Source: Chondrosia reniformis | Taxonomy: Eukaryota > Porifera > Demospongiae > Chondrillida > Chondrillidae | Assembly (NCBI GenBank): GCA_947172415.1 | Contig: OX359197.1 | Coordinates: forward strand, 3,348,001 to 3,412,000 | DNA length: 64,000 nt | Direction: 5' to 3' | In this document: positions 10,301 through 22,675 of the stretch, one piece after another | How positions within the stretch are numbered: position 1 is the first letter of the stretch | Layout of the letters: each line of letters begins with the position of its first letter | Program-made: the position numbers and the translations under genes | Notes under the pieces: generated by a model | Seen by the model: the letters and a program-made list of their open reading frames with translations, nothing else | Database searches by the model: none | Told to the model about the DNA's origin: nothing

Positions 10301-13300
10301 ATTCAACTAGTACATACAACTAGTACATATAACTAGTGCTTACAGAAAGTTACTAGTAATACAACTAGTACATACAACTAATACCTATATATACAATTAG
10401 TTACAAGTACATACAACTAGTAGATAGAACTAGTACATGCAACTTGTGCTACAACCAGAATATATAACTAGTACATACAACTAGTAGATATAACCTGAAT
10501 AAACAATTACACACAATTAGTAAATACAATTAGTACATATAACTGGTACATACAACTAGTATATACAACTAGCATATATTACATAAAACTAGTACATACA
10601 ACTAGTACCTATATATACAACTGGTAGATAAAACTAGTACATACAACTAGTAACTACAACTAGTAAATATAGCTGGTACATACAACAATTACACAATTAG
10701 TAGATACATATAACTAATACATACAACTAGTATATACAAATAGTATCTAGTACATAAAAATAGTACATACAACTAGTAAATAAAACTAGTACATACAGCT
10801 AGAACATATAGCTAGTCCATACAACAAGTTACTAGTATATTTATACAACTAGTACATACTAATGGTAAATACAACTAGTAACTATAAATAAAACTAGTTA
10901 CTAGTACATACAACTAGTACATACATCTAGTTACTAGTACATGCAACTAGTACGTACAACTAGAACATACAACTGGTACATGTAACTAGTACAAACGACT
11001 GGTAACTATAACATACTAGTATATACAACTAGTAGATTAAAGTAGTACATACAACTAGTACATAAAACCAGGACTAAAAATACATAGAAATAATACATAA
11101 AACTAGAACACACTACCAATACTTACGACTAGTACATATAATAGGTAAATAAAACTGGTATATACAATTAGTTCCTATACATTCAGATAATTACTAGTAC
11201 ATACAATTGGTACATACAATTAGTACATACAACTAGTACATACAACTAGTACATATTACAAGTACATACGACTAGTTACTAGTACATATATAGAACTAGT
11301 ACATGCAACTAGTACATAAAACTAATACCTATATGTACTATTAGTTGCTACTACATACAACTAATACATAAAACTTGTAAATACAACTTGTACATACATC
11401 TAGTTACTAGTACATACAACTAGTACACACAACTAGTACATAAAACTAGTACATAAAACGGATAACCACTACTGGTAAATGTAATTAGTACATTAAAAAA
11501 TTACACACAACTTGTACACACAAGTAGTAAATATAACTATATACAACTAGTATAAGTAACTAGTACATACAACTACAACATACAGATAACTACTAGTACA
11601 TACAACTAGTACATCCAACTTCTACATACAACTAGTACATAAAATTAGTACTTACAACTAGTACTTATAACTAATACCTACAACTACTTAATAGTACCTA
11701 CAACTAGTATATACAATTAGTTCATGCAACTAGTACATACAACTAGTTATTACAACTAGTACATACAAAAAGTACATACAACTAGTTCATATTACTAGTA
11801 CACACAACTAATACATATTACAAGTGCTTACGGCAAGTTACTAGTAATACAACTAGTACATACAACTAATACCTATATATACACTTAGTTACTAGTACAT
11901 AAAACTAGTAGATACAACTAGTAAATGCAACTAGCCCTACAACCGAAATATATAACTAGTACATACAACTAGTAGATACTACCAGTACATAAAATAACAC
12001 ACAACTAGTACATACGACTAGTTACTAGTACATACAACTAGTACATACAACTGTACATATAACTACTACCTATATATACAACTATTAACTAGTACATACA
12101 ACTAGTACATAAAACTAGTAGGTACAACTAGTACATATAACTAGTACATATAATTAGTACTACAAATAGTACATATAACTACATACGACTAGTACATATC
12201 ACTACTACATACATCTAAGACATACAAATAGTTACTAGTACATACTACTAGTACATACAATTAGTACATACAACTAGTATTTACAACTAGTACATAAAAC
12301 AAGTACATATAACTAGTACATACGACTAGTTACAAGTACATGTATATATACAACTAGTATATACAACTAGTACTTACAACAAGTACTTATATATATACAA
12401 CTAGTAACTAGTACATACAACTAGTACATACAACTAGTACATGAAACTAGTAAATATAACCATTAAATACAACTATGTACATACAATTAGAACATCCAAC
12501 TACTACCTACAATTGAGTATATACATCCAATTAAAACCTCCAACTAGTAAATTTAACAAGAACTAGCACTTACAGCTAGAACATACACCTAGTAACGTGC
12601 ACTTAAAACTAGTACATACAACTATATAGTACTTTCAATAAGTACATACAATTAGTATATACAACTAGTACATAGTACTAGTACATACAACTAGTACACA
12701 CAACTAGTACATATGACTAGTACATACAACTAGTACATTAATGTAGTACGACAAGTAGTAAATAGAACTAATACATATAGCCAGTACATAAAACTAGTAC
12801 ACACAACTTAGACATTTAACCAGTACATACCAATATAACTAGTTCATATACACAATACATAAAACTAGAACATACTACAAGTACATACAACTAGTACATA
12901 CAGCTAGTTCATACAACAAGTACCTACAAATAGTACATTACTAGTACATCCAATTAGTCCATACAACTGGAACATACAACTAGCACATAACTAGTACATA
13001 CAATTAGTACATCCAATTGGAACATGCAACTACTACTTAGATTTGAGTACATACAACTAGAACCTCCAACTAGTAAACTAGTCCTAGTACATACAACAAG
13101 AACATACAACTAGTAACGAGTACAAACAACTAGTACATACGACTAGAACATTCAACTAGTACATACAACTAGTACTACAACTGGTATATAACTAGTACAT
13201 ACAACTAATACATATAACTACATACAACTAGTATGTATAACTAGTGCTTACGGCAAGTTACTAGTACATACATACAACTAGTACATACAGTTAGTTCCTA

Positions 13301-13344
13301 TATATACAACTGGTAGATACAACTAGTACATACAACTAGTAACT
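4335..13344. repeat. 13-bp satellite block 1 (ACTAGTACATACA)
   Basis: The array is built of degenerate copies of ACTAGTACATACA, with clean runs of exact 13-bp spacing and many variant or shortened units. The core ACTAGT and the adjoining GTAC are both self-complementary. Higher-order structure is visible. A 110-bp unit occurs three times at about 6,700-7,010 (CACACAATTA at 6,721, 6,831 and 6,941). A longer block marked by GAGCACATAACTAG recurs at about 7,748, 9,035, 9,548 and 10,191, with a variant at 12,981. No gene or conserved frame is present; small open frames here are translations of the repeat. Confidence 0.95.
6690..7010. repeat. Three-copy 110-bp higher-order unit
   Basis: Within satellite block 1, a unit containing CACACAATTAGTACATACA, then ACACTCAACTAG, then ACAGCTGGTACAT recurs at exactly 110-bp spacing, starting from 6,721, 6,831 and 6,941. 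The second and third copies are nearly identical. A diverged relative lies near 55,390-55,490. This is the kind of local unequal-exchange product expected in satellite DNA. Confidence 0.8.
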
Positions 13345-13704
13345 ACTTTTGACACAAGAGCCTTAACGGAGAACCTTGTTACTTCTTGCCTTAGTTTAGT
13401 AAGGCAAGGAGTATCTGGCTTGGACAATCCTCAGTCAGTTATGTTTTCCTTTCTTTGGGTTTTTAGCCAGAAGCCTCGGCTTTGCCTCCTTCTGGCAGAC
13501 AGATGCGCATCGGGCCAAAGTTGACGGTCATAATAGGAGGGAGAACCTCCATACAATAATCCACCACTGCTTTCCAGAGGTCGACAGGCAAGGACTGGGA
13601 CAGGACTACTTATCGTCCAGGCCCCAATCCCTCAACAGATAGATGTCGCCTCAATATCCTCACAGCCGAACAGAGAACAGTTCTCTGCATAGCTCTCATC
13701 ACTT

Positions 13705-14574
13705 CTACTGCACTTTTTGACAACTTTGGAATTCTCCTAAGGTCTTCCAGGAGCGTCTCCACTGCCCGAAAGCACCAATTATCATCAGGGCTACCTTAAT
13801 TCGGTAGCCCCTAAATTGTTTCCTCATATCAGCAGCCAGCTTCTGGTACTTTTGGAACTTCTCTTGCCATCTTCCATTAATATTGCTGTCAGTAGGAACT
13901 GACATCTCAATAATGTAGATGGACTTACATCGCCGTTCCTCAACCACTAAGTCTGGCCTTCTTTCTGTCATTTCATCATCTGTAGGGATACTAGGATCCC
14001 ACAAGATTTTGAAAGACCTATTCTCATAGACTGGTTTTGCTTTTAGTTTGTACCAGGGCTCTTCCTGCTTGAATCCATATTCTTTCAACAGTCTCCACAA
14101 CACTATCAGTATCGCCCGGTCATGTCTCTCTTTGTAGAGAGAAAATCCCTTGGGCTCACACATGTTTAGTGTGTGTTTGACCGTTTCCATAGCCTTGCCA
14201 CCTTCTCTGCACATTAGGAGGCTAGAATTCCTCAGAATCCTATTTTGGTACCACCTAGTGTGCAGCACATTATCTTGGGCTGCGAGAATCAGAGCCTCAG
14301 TTTGAGGTCTGAGTCTCCCCTCAGAAAGCCACACATAAGACTCCCTATTTGTGACTTGTCTGTGGTATGAGCCCTGGTGAGACTTTTCGGCTAGGTTACT
14401 TTTTAACCTTTCAGTCTGAGCCTCCAGGAGCTCACGTGCCACTCTCCTCCATTCTCTTACACTATTTTGTGAGGGATCTGTCTTCAGCCACATTTCCAGT
14501 TCTAGTTCTATTCCGTGGCTTCTAAGTATCAATCTTTCAAGACCGTCGTCCTTTGCTTTGAGCACTCCAGCCAC
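13705..14574 (-). pseudogene. C-terminal restriction-like endonuclease part of the non-LTR element
   Basis: The 289-residue frame holds a remnant of the CCHC knuckle (C122, H134, C139; the first-pair partner cysteine appears lost). RPD follows at 206-208, a glutamate at E223 in IYIIEMSVP, and a KFQKYQKL segment at 239-246. The order RPD, then D/E about 15 residues later, then K/Y-rich helix, fits the PD-(D/E)XK-type endonuclease of R2-superfamily elements. That enzyme nicks target DNA for target-primed reverse transcription. The frame overlaps the thumb frame by 46 bases in another phase, which marks a frameshift near 14,550. Confidence 0.8.
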
Positions 14575-15122
14575 TTTTGGTGTTTAACCACAACAGCTAT
14601 GAGTGGATCATTGGCAGTATGGAGGTATCTTGCCAGATTCACAACAGCCCGGTCGTGATCCAAAGGAAAACTACAGAGTCCTCTACCACCTTGAGAGCGA
14701 GGCAAGTTCACTCTTTCAATGGCAGAGTTATAGTGATGACACTGGTACTTTCTCATAATCTTTCTCACCATTCGGTCCAGTTTTGAAAGTTCACTTTGAG
14801 TCCACTTCAAAACTGGGTAAGAGTATCTCAATAGAGAGGCACACAACATGTTAGAGGCTTCTGCAGCATTCTTACCATTGAGGTGAGAGCCCCACACTTT
14901 GTGGAGTCTCCTCCTCAATTCGTTGATCAAGCAAACTTTGACCTTGCTGTCATCTACCTCAAACAGTTGTTCTAGCCCTAGGTACTTATATGTAGTACCT
15001 TTTTCAAGGCTCCTTATGGATTCTTCACTGCGTTCAGAACTTTCCCCTTTGGCATGTGAGCTCTTCCACACTTTCTCACTCCAAACCTCATGCAAATGGC
15101 ATTTGAGGTTTTCTCCACACAT
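14529..15122 (-). pseudogene. RT thumb/linker part of the non-LTR element
   Basis: After the first residues, which read through in the wrong phase, the frame contains TYKYLGLEQ (RT motif E region). It continues with VWGSHLNGKN, LLRYSYPVLKWTQ, LDRMVRKIMRKY and VNLPRSQGGRGL, all typical of the region between palm and endonuclease in R4/NeSL-like proteins. It partly overlaps the upstream palm fragment (15,014-15,376) in a different phase, so a frameshift lies near 15,020-15,050. Confidence 0.8.
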
Positions 15123-15376
15123 TCCATGGCTTCCCTGAGTTTATCAGGCCTTCCAGCATATATCTTAAGGTCATCCATGTACAACAAGTGTGACATGGTG
15201 TTCCTTTCCCCATTTTGCCAGAGGGTATATCCCTTGGTTCTGTTAAGAACTTCGGATATGTGAGCTATGGCCAGACAAAAGAGGAGTGGCGATAAGGAGT
15301 CTCCTTGAAAGAGTCCCCTGTTATATTTAACAGGGGTGCTCCTAACCACCTTCCCGGCAGTCCTCAACTCAAACAC
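15014..15376 (-). pseudogene. RT palm fragment (motifs B and C) of the non-LTR element
   Basis: Motif B reads GLFQGDSLSPLLFCLAI and motif C is LLYMDDLKIYAG with the catalytic YMDD-type Asp pair. Between this fragment and the fingers fragment the frame is lost over about 90 bases around 15,380-15,467. The catalytic residues are kept but the protein is split, so this is a relic, not a working RT. Confidence 0.85.
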
Positions 15377-15467
15377 TAGCCCAGTGTTTGGAGAAGAGCT
15401 CTATAGACCTCCGGATCCAACCTGGGCACTTGATGGTTTTTAGCACCTTCATCACCCACTTGTGGAC

Positions 15468-16001
15468 TCAGTCGTATGCCTTCTCATAATCGATCCATGC
15501 CACACTAAGTGGCTTGCCCATAATTTTGGCATCTAGACCGATTGATTGATCCAGCAATAGACAGTCCACACAGCCCCACCTCCCTTTCCTCATGGCTCGT
15601 TGAGCCATAGGTAAAAGATCATTAGTGTAGGTGTAAGTGAGTAATTCTGATGCAATGTATGCTGTGACAGCCTTGTACATTGTGTTGAGACACGCAATAG
15701 GTCGGTAGTTGGCCGCACTTTTTGGGTCACCATTTTTGCGGATAAGTAGAGTGCGACCCCTTGTAAGCCAGTCTGGGACTGACAGATCTCCGCTCACCAC
15801 CCTCCGTAGTATATCTGCCAAGGAAGACTGTGCAGAGGGGATTGCTTTCCACCAAAAAGTGTGGATGCCATCCGGCCCAGGGGCTGACCAGCTTTTTGCC
15901 TTTTTCAAGGCTTTCCTCAGTTTGGTCTCATCAATGCTATCGGGACCTTCAGAGGAGGTTCTACCCACCCTCTTTTTGGTTTCCTTTGGCCATTCTTTCA
16001 C
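15468..16001 (-). pseudogene. RT fingers and motif A fragment of the non-LTR element
   Basis: The fragment carries SAPGPDGIHTFWWK, then LTRGRTLLIRKNGDP, NYRPIACLNTMYK, and motif A (VAWIDYEKAYD). It ends with a TGA immediately after the motif A Asp, where related proteins usually continue with serine-valine. A single TCA-to-TGA change would explain it. Upstream the frame joins poorly to the DNA-binding part, with stops between 16,001 and 16,068. Confidence 0.85.
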
Positions 16002-16067
16002 CCCTGGGTCTTCTTTGTTGACCTTACCAACAGTACCTACAATCTTTGTCCAAAAGTCTCTTACTAC

Positions 16068-16614
16068 CTATATTGAGGTAGCTTCATTGGAGGTTGGAAC
16101 ATTGCCATTCATCCGGAACTTCCTTTGGGTTTTCCAAAGGTAGTTTTGTTCCTGGAATTTCCTGTGTTCAGCCGATCTTGGCTCTTGTAGGGTCCAGACC
16201 CTGAGTTTCCCCAGTGTCTGTTCCCGAGCTCTGATCAGCACATTCAGGTTTAATGAATGGAACTCCCTCGTAAGCTTTCTTCGGAGTACTTTCTGGCGTT
16301 TGGTCATAGGATTATTATTCTGTTGACGTGCTATTTCCACATCCAACCAGGCAAGCAGTCTTCTAAACCTAAGGCCTTTGGCCTTCCTGTCACTTATGTG
16401 ACCTTCCTGTCTCTTACTTCCCTTCTGATTATCTGATTTCCTTCCCTGGTTGCATGGCTGCGATTCGTAGGTTGTTTTTCCCCTCACACCCATAGCAAAA
16501 GTAGACTAGGCAGTTCAGGTGCCAGGCCGACCTAGGGCCTTCCTGCCACTCTTTCTCCACCCAATCATTGGCCTCCTGAAGCAGTGCCGTATCAACATGG
16601 TTGAATCGCACCAC
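16068..16614 (-). pseudogene. Linker region of the non-LTR element, two frames
   Basis: Two short frames (16,429-16,614 and 16,068-16,493) overlap in different phases. The second is strongly basic, with RRLLAWLDVEIARQQNN and KVLRRKLTREFHSLN. It occupies the position between the N-terminal DNA-binding part and the RT. No catalytic motif is seen. It is best read as the decayed linker of the same polyprotein. Confidence 0.6.
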
Positions 16615-16641
16615 CCCACAGGGTTTTCTATCAGAGAAATC

Positions 16642-17352
16642 TTAAGGTTTCTTTCGGAGACAGGCATCTTTTGCTTTGCCTAAAAGTTGCATCAGTTGAT
16701 CATTGCCACTTGTCCTGGGAATAGGATGATCATTTGTAGGAGTTTCAACAGGGGCTGCAGGTAGCTCACCATTTTGTTCAGTCCCAGCCTGAACTTGGTG
16801 AAGCTCCCCTTGCCCCTGGGCTCCCACACCTTCCTCCACAGTCTCAGTTAGGGTGGCTAAACCACAAGAGTCAGGTTCCACGAGATTTAGTCTCGAGAGA
16901 CCTTGACCTCTTCGGATTCGGCTAATTCTCGTAGTTAGCGCTACCTTTGTGGTTTTATGGTCTGGCATTTTAGCATTCCAAGCCTGGTACAACCGCTCGG
17001 TATACCCCTTTTCCATGGGCCTACTTTCTCGGTAGAGCTCCATGAGGATATTATCTCTCTGAAGGTTCCAGATCACCCCTTGGATCCTTCTCCTTCTAGA
17101 GGCACCTTGCGGTGCATCATTAACCAAAACTAAATCTCGGCTACCAGTTACTTGCAGTACTCCGTCTTCTACCAAGTTCCTTTTGGCTTGGAAGGCAAGG
17201 GTTCGACCGGTCTGAGGCAAATGTGGGTATTTTCTCAGCCATTCCCGCTCTAAACGCTTCTGATAGCCAACTCTTTTGGGTTCAGATCGCTCATAGCAAT
17301 CAATTAGTGCCCTAACCATTTCCTCGGTCCATAGGGCTGGTTGGCCCGTCAT
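16642..17352 (-). pseudogene. N-terminal Myb-like DNA-binding part of the non-LTR element
   Basis: This 236-residue open frame starts at an ATG at 17,352 and contains two tryptophan-anchored helical repeats. The first is near residues 8-64 (WTEEMVRALIDCYERS, then LEREWLRKYP and GRTLAFQAKRNL). The second is near 92-150 (NLQRDNILMELYRESR, then LYQAWNAKMP and ALTTRISRIRRG). The spacing resembles Myb/SANT-type modules that position R2-superfamily elements on target DNA. The C-terminal third is low-complexity. This is the only segment of the element without an internal break. Confidence 0.65.
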
Positions 17353-17470
17353 GGGGACCGAAGAAAGGCTATTACATTCAGGTACATCTACCTGTGAGGC
17401 ACCAGTGGAATCACCTATTCTGGTTGACCCACGGTTTTCTTCACCACTGGTGCACCTAGGCCACAGCCTA

Positions 17471-20400
17471 TCTACATATAACTAGTACATATAACTAGTA
17501 CATACATCTAGTTACTAGTACATTCAACTATTCCTTACAACTGGTACATAAAAAGGATAACTACAACTAGTAAATATAACTAATACATACAAATATTAAA
17601 CACAACTAGTACATACACGTGGTACATATAACTACATACAACTAGTTCAAACAACTAGAACATACAACAAGTACATACAGATTGTTACTAGTACATACAA
17701 CTTGTACATACTAATTCTACATACAACGAGTACATAAAACTAGTACATAGACCTAGTACATATAACTAATACATACAACTACTTAATAATAAATACAACC
17801 AGTACAAATAATTAATTCAAACAACTAGCACATACAACTAGTACATACAACTATTTAATCAACTACTTGCTAGTACGTCCAACTAGTACATGCAAATAGT
17901 AAATACAACAAGTACCTACAACTAGTACATATAACTAGTACTTACGACAAGTTACTAGTAATACAACTAGGACATAAAACTAGTAAATATATCTAGTACA
18001 TACAACAATTACACACAATTAATAAAAATAATTAGTACATATAACTGCTACATACAACTAGAACATACAACTAGTATATATTTCATAAAACGAGTACATA
18101 AAACTAGTACATTGAACTAATACATACCAAAAGTACTACAACTAGGATATATAACTAGTACATACAACTAGTAGATATCACACACAACTAGTAAATACAA
18201 CTAGTACATATAACTACATACAACTAGTATATACAATTAGGACATACAAGTAGGACAAACAGAGAATTACTAGTACATGCAACTAGTACATACAACTAGT
18301 TCATACAACTAGTACATGGAACTAGTACATATAACTAATACATGCAACAGGTTATTAGTTCATACAACTAGTACATACAACTAGTACATACAACTAGTAT
18401 ACACAACTAGTACCTATATATACAACTGGTGGAGAGAACTAGAACATACCACTAGTAACTGCAACTTGTAAATATAGCTAGTACATACAACAATTACACA
18501 CAATTAGTACATGCATATAACCAGTACATAAAACTAATATATACAACTAGTATCTAGAAACTAAAACTAGTACATACAACTAGTACATACAAGTAGTATC
18601 TAAATATAAAACTAGTTACTAGTACATACAACTAGTACATAAAACGGATGACTACAACTAGTAAATGTAACTAGCACATAGTAACATTACACACCACTAG
18701 TAAATTAAAGTAATACATATAACTAGTACAAACAACTAGTACATATAACCAGTACATACAAATACATAGAAATAATACATAAAACTAGAATATACTACTA
18801 GTACATACGACTAGCACATATAATAGGTAAATAACACAAGTATATACAACTAGTTCCTCTACATACAGATAGTTACTAGTACATACAACTATTGCATACA
18901 ACTAGTACATATAACTAGTACATACAACTAGTATATATAACTGCATTAAACTACCACACACTACAACTACATGTATCTAGGACATACAGATAATTACTAG
19001 TACATACAACTTGTGCATAAAATTAGTACATATAACAATACATGCTACTAGTTACTAGTAAATATATACAATTAGTACATACAACTTGTACATACAACTT
19101 GTACAAAAAACTATTACCTATATATGCTATTAGTTACTGGTACATACAACTAATACATAAAACTAGTACATACAACTACTACATATAACTAGTACATACA
19201 ACTAGTACATACATCTAGTTTCTAGAACATACAACCAGTACATACAACCAGTAAATAAAACGGATAACTACTACTAGTAAATATAAATATACAAAAATTG
19301 CACACAACTTGTACATACAAATAGTACATATAACTACATACAACTAGTTAAAATAACTAGTACATACAACTAGTTCATACAGATAGTTACTAGTACATAA
19401 ACTAGTACTTACAACTTGTATATAACTAAAACCTACAACTACTTAATAGTATATAAAACTAGTACATACAATTAGTTTTTACAACTAGTACATACAACTA
19501 GTATATACAACAAGTACATGCAACTAGTCCACACAACTAGTACATACAACTAGTATAAACATAAAACTAGTATATATAACAAGTACATAAAACTATTACA
19601 TACAACTAGTACATACAATAGTACATAACTAGTATATACAACTAGTACATACAACCAGTACTTAAAAGTAGTACGTACAATTAGTACACTCAAGTAGCCC
19701 ATACACCGAGTACATACACATATAACTAGTACCTATAAATAGTCCATACAATTAGTTCATACAACTAATACATACAACCAGTACATACAATTATTACATA
19801 TAACTAGTAAACACAAGAACTACATATAACTAGGACATACACATATAAATAGTACTTATAAATAGTACTTACAACTAGTACATACAACAATTACACACAA
19901 CTAGTACATACAACTAGTACATATAACTAGCATATACAACTAGGTCATACTACTTGTATCTAGACCATACATCTAGTACCTACCTAGTACCTTGTATAAC
20001 TAGTACTGGAACCACCAACTAGTACCTACAACTAGTACATACAACTAGTGCATACAACTAGTATTACAACTAGTACAAACAACTTCTACATATAACTAGT
20101 ACATACAGATATAACTAGTAATTATAAATAGAACTAATACATACAACTAATAAATACAACTAGTGGATACAATTAGTACATACAAATAGTACAGAACTTA
20201 ATTCATACACATGAAAATAGAACATATAAATAAAAGATACAACTAGTATATGCAACCAGTACATACAACTAGTACATCCAACGCTTAAATACCACTAGTG
20301 TACACTAGTAGTACATACAACCAGTCCACACAACATGTACAAACAAGTAATACATACAAGTGGTACAAAGAACTAGCATATACAACTAGTACCGACCTAG

Positions 20401-20960
20401 TCCCTAGTATAATTAGTACCAGAATCTACAACTACTACATACAAGTAGTACATACAACAAGTACATTGAACTAGTTACTAGTACATACAACTAGAACCTA
20501 CCACTAGTAAATTTAACTATTACATACAACAATTGCAAATAACTAGTAAAAATAAATAGTACATATAACTAATCCATATAACTAGTACATGCAACTAGTA
20601 TGGAGTACATGCAACTAGCACATACATCTAGTACATACAACTAGTACCTGCCTAGTATCTGGTATAACTAGTACTAGAACCTACAATTAGCACATACAAC
20701 TAGTACACACAACTAGTACATATAAATACTAGATACAACTAGTACTTACAGCTAGTACATACAACTAGTACAAATAACTAGTGCATAAACCTAGTACACA
20801 CAACCAGTACCTACGACTAGTAAATATAACTAGTGCTAGTACATACAACTAGTGCATACAACATGTACATAAATCTAGTAACGAGTACATACAATTAGTA
20901 CATACAATTAGTACACACAAACAGTCCAAACAACAAGTATATACAACTAGTACTACAACT
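17471..20960. repeat. 13-bp satellite block 2
   Basis: Degenerate ACTAGTACATACA units continue from the 5' end of the R4/NeSL-like element to the 3' end of the next non-LTR fragment. Variant units include CCTAGTACCTGGTATAAC-type stretches near 19,980, 20,400 and 20,650. No reading frame, RNA gene or other motif is seen. Confidence 0.93.
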
Positions 20961-20972
20961 GATAAATAAAAG

Positions 20973-20988
20973 TAATAATAATAATAAT
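20973..20988 (-). repeat. ATT-type 3' tail of the second non-LTR element
   Basis: Five AAT units on the plus strand (ATT on the element strand) sit exactly at the junction of element and satellite. Many non-LTR families end in short tandem repeats instead of poly-A, which fits the position. Confidence 0.6.
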
Positions 20989-21027
20989 GTAGTTACACAG
21001 CACATGCAACGGACATTGTCAATAGCT

Positions 21028-22190
21028 CTAGCAGTCCCTTGTACTGCTTCGGTAGTTGAAGAAATCTGGGCAAGACAGCTGGCCAGTGCTTCCCAGAACT
21101 GATACAGAGTTCCCTCGCTGGATTGCCACAGACAGCCTTTGGAAGAGGTAGGTGGTAGATCTTTCATCCCCAGATGCTTGAGCCAAACGGAGAGCCAGCT
21201 CCTTTAGGAAAGCCATGGTCTGTGGCCCAAAAACTGCAGATGGCCACTGGGGTGAAGGCATGTGTGGGGTTAGGGTGGGCATACTTTGCCGTCTTCCTCC
21301 CTTCTGCCAAAGCTGCTACAGCTCCTGCCTCCCTGGTGGCACTTGATGAATAGGATAAGGCAAAAGTGTCGGGTCAGGTCGCGTCCCACACCAGCAACTT
21401 TCCATCCTTCCAGGGGACTTGCCATCCGTACGGTAGAGGCCCACCGGCTCCAGACGCGATGGTACTTTGGCTGCAACCAAGGCTCTGTGTGTGATGTCAT
21501 TCACTGCTGCATGTTGATGGAGGCGCCTTTTGCTCCACCGGCAGCTGAGCCCCTGTGTTGCAAGGCTGTCTACCTCATCTCCACACTGGTGGCAAGAATG
21601 TGGCCTGCATGAGGGTGCGCCAAGACGGAGGCCTGTTGCTACCCTGATGGTATCGTTATCCGTACACAGACCAAGAGATGTGATGGGCAAAGCATTCAGC
21701 CAGGCTCTCGACTCTTTGGCAGTAGAAGCGAGCAGGCGAGCACATGATCTGGGATCTGGTGCATTCTGCAGCAGGGAATCAGCCAGGGCAGATGCCCTCA
21801 GGGTATCCCAAGCCTTCTGTCGTTGTTGGTCTATGCCTTCGGAAGCACTTGATTGTGGCCTGAGGACCACAGAAAACTGGCGTCATCCACGTTGGGGAGT
21901 GGGGAGCCTTGAAGGTGGATTGGAACGATGCGGTTGACAAGGTGAGAAGTGGCAGAAGCCGAGGCCAGCAAGGCAGAAGGTTCTAGCTGCACTGCATTCC
22001 GGATACCTAGTCCCACCATCATTACAGGAAGTGTGGCCTATGTCCATGCTGGGTCATCCTCACTGAAGTGTATGTTTGTGATGCCACTCAGGGTTGATTT
22101 TAAGAGCTCGTCATACTCCTTCAACACCGGGGAAAGAAAACAGGGTACAGTTCTGAGGTTGTAGAGGAGTTTTGGGAGAGCAAAGGAGTG
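21028..22190 (-). pseudogene. C-terminal zinc-knuckle/endonuclease fragment of the second non-LTR element
   Basis: Fragments in several frames cover the thumb (GLGIRNAVQLEPSALLASA near 21,970-22,015) and a long frame 21,316-21,870. The long frame has CHQCGDEVDSLATQGLSC, a knuckle whose expected histidine reads Gln. LEPVGLYRTDGKSPGRM follows. In relatives as I remember them the latter reads DGKRPDG and forms part of a restriction-like endonuclease; here the second Asp is Gly, so the active site looks broken. The frame shifts again near 21,320, and the tail resumes as KELALRLAQASG. Confidence 0.7.
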
Positions 22191-22664
22191 CTACAGTAGG
22201 AGGAGGGCATCTTGGGCAGTCAGGCAACGCAGCCTCTCACCCATCCTCTTCAGCATGTTGGTCTTGGCCTTGAGAGTGGCTGAGACAGGGGTAACATCTC
22301 CAATTGGCGATCCCAGCAATGTGGCTGTGGAGGGCTCCACCACCAAGGCTCCTGGGAGAGAAGACTGAACGAAAATTGTGGTGTCAGGATCAGTGCAGAT
22401 GATTTCTGATTTCTGCCTGTTTAACTGCAGTCCGATTCTTGCCCCCTCTCGCTCCACCACTTCCAGGTCAGTCAAAAGGGTCTCCACATCTCCTCATAAG
22501 GTGCCATCATCAAGGTAGAAGAGGGACAACTCCGAATTCAGCTGTGAGACCAGCCGGTGGATGCTCAGACAGAAAGGAAGGAGCCCCAAGGGGTCCCTTG
22601 TTGTACTCCTTCTGCAGATTGGATGGTAGCGTTGCTCCAGAGGAGAGATGAGGGTGAGGAGTAG
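22191..22664 (-). pseudogene. RT palm/thumb fragment of the second non-LTR element
   Basis: Motif B is recognisable as AEGVQQG followed, after a one-base loss near 22,585, by PLGLLPFCLSIHRL. Motif C is LFYLDDGTL, followed at once by a TGA (22,493-22,495 region). The continuing frame (98 residues, to 22,191) has LQLNRQKSEII and LLGSPIGD, the usual motif D/E area. A TAG then interrupts the thumb, which resumes as HSFALPKLLYNLRT. Confidence 0.8.
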
Positions 22665-22675
22665 GCTGAATGCAC

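Larger units (their letters stand above)
13345..17470 (-). mobile_element. Dead R4/NeSL-like non-LTR retrotransposon, nearly full length
   Basis: A 4.1-kb minus-strand element interrupts the satellite. Read 5' to 3' it encodes an N-terminal DNA-binding region, an RT, a thumb/linker, a C-terminal zinc-knuckle remnant and a restriction-like endonuclease. This is the single-protein plan of the R2 superfamily (R2, R4/Dong, NeSL). The thumb region has KYLGLEQ, LNGKN and RSQGGRGL patterns that I associate with the R4/Dong/NeSL side, from memory. At least four frame breaks and several stops make it inactive. No poly-A tail or clear target-site duplication is visible. Both ends abut satellite units. 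Confidence 0.85.
20965..22674 (-). mobile_element. 5'-truncated second non-LTR retrotransposon
   Basis: A 1.7-kb minus-strand fragment begins inside the RT palm, where satellite abuts it at 22,674, and runs to a 3' ATT-type tail (AAT repeats on plus, about 20,973-20,988). Loss of the 5' part with the 3' tail retained is the usual mark of incomplete target-primed reverse transcription. It differs from the element at 13.3-17.5 kb in its RT (YLDD) and endonuclease motifs, so it is a separate family. Its higher GC content also stands out from the surrounding satellite. Confidence 0.8.

Noticed and set aside
4335-13344. CRISPR-like array of short repeats and spacers
   Set aside because: Units are head-to-tail 13-bp degenerate satellite without unique spacers, in a eukaryotic transposon context.
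21286-21612. Plus-strand frames at 21,286-21,612 and 21,530-21,937
   Set aside because: They are antisense to the recognisable endonuclease region of the minus-strand non-LTR element.
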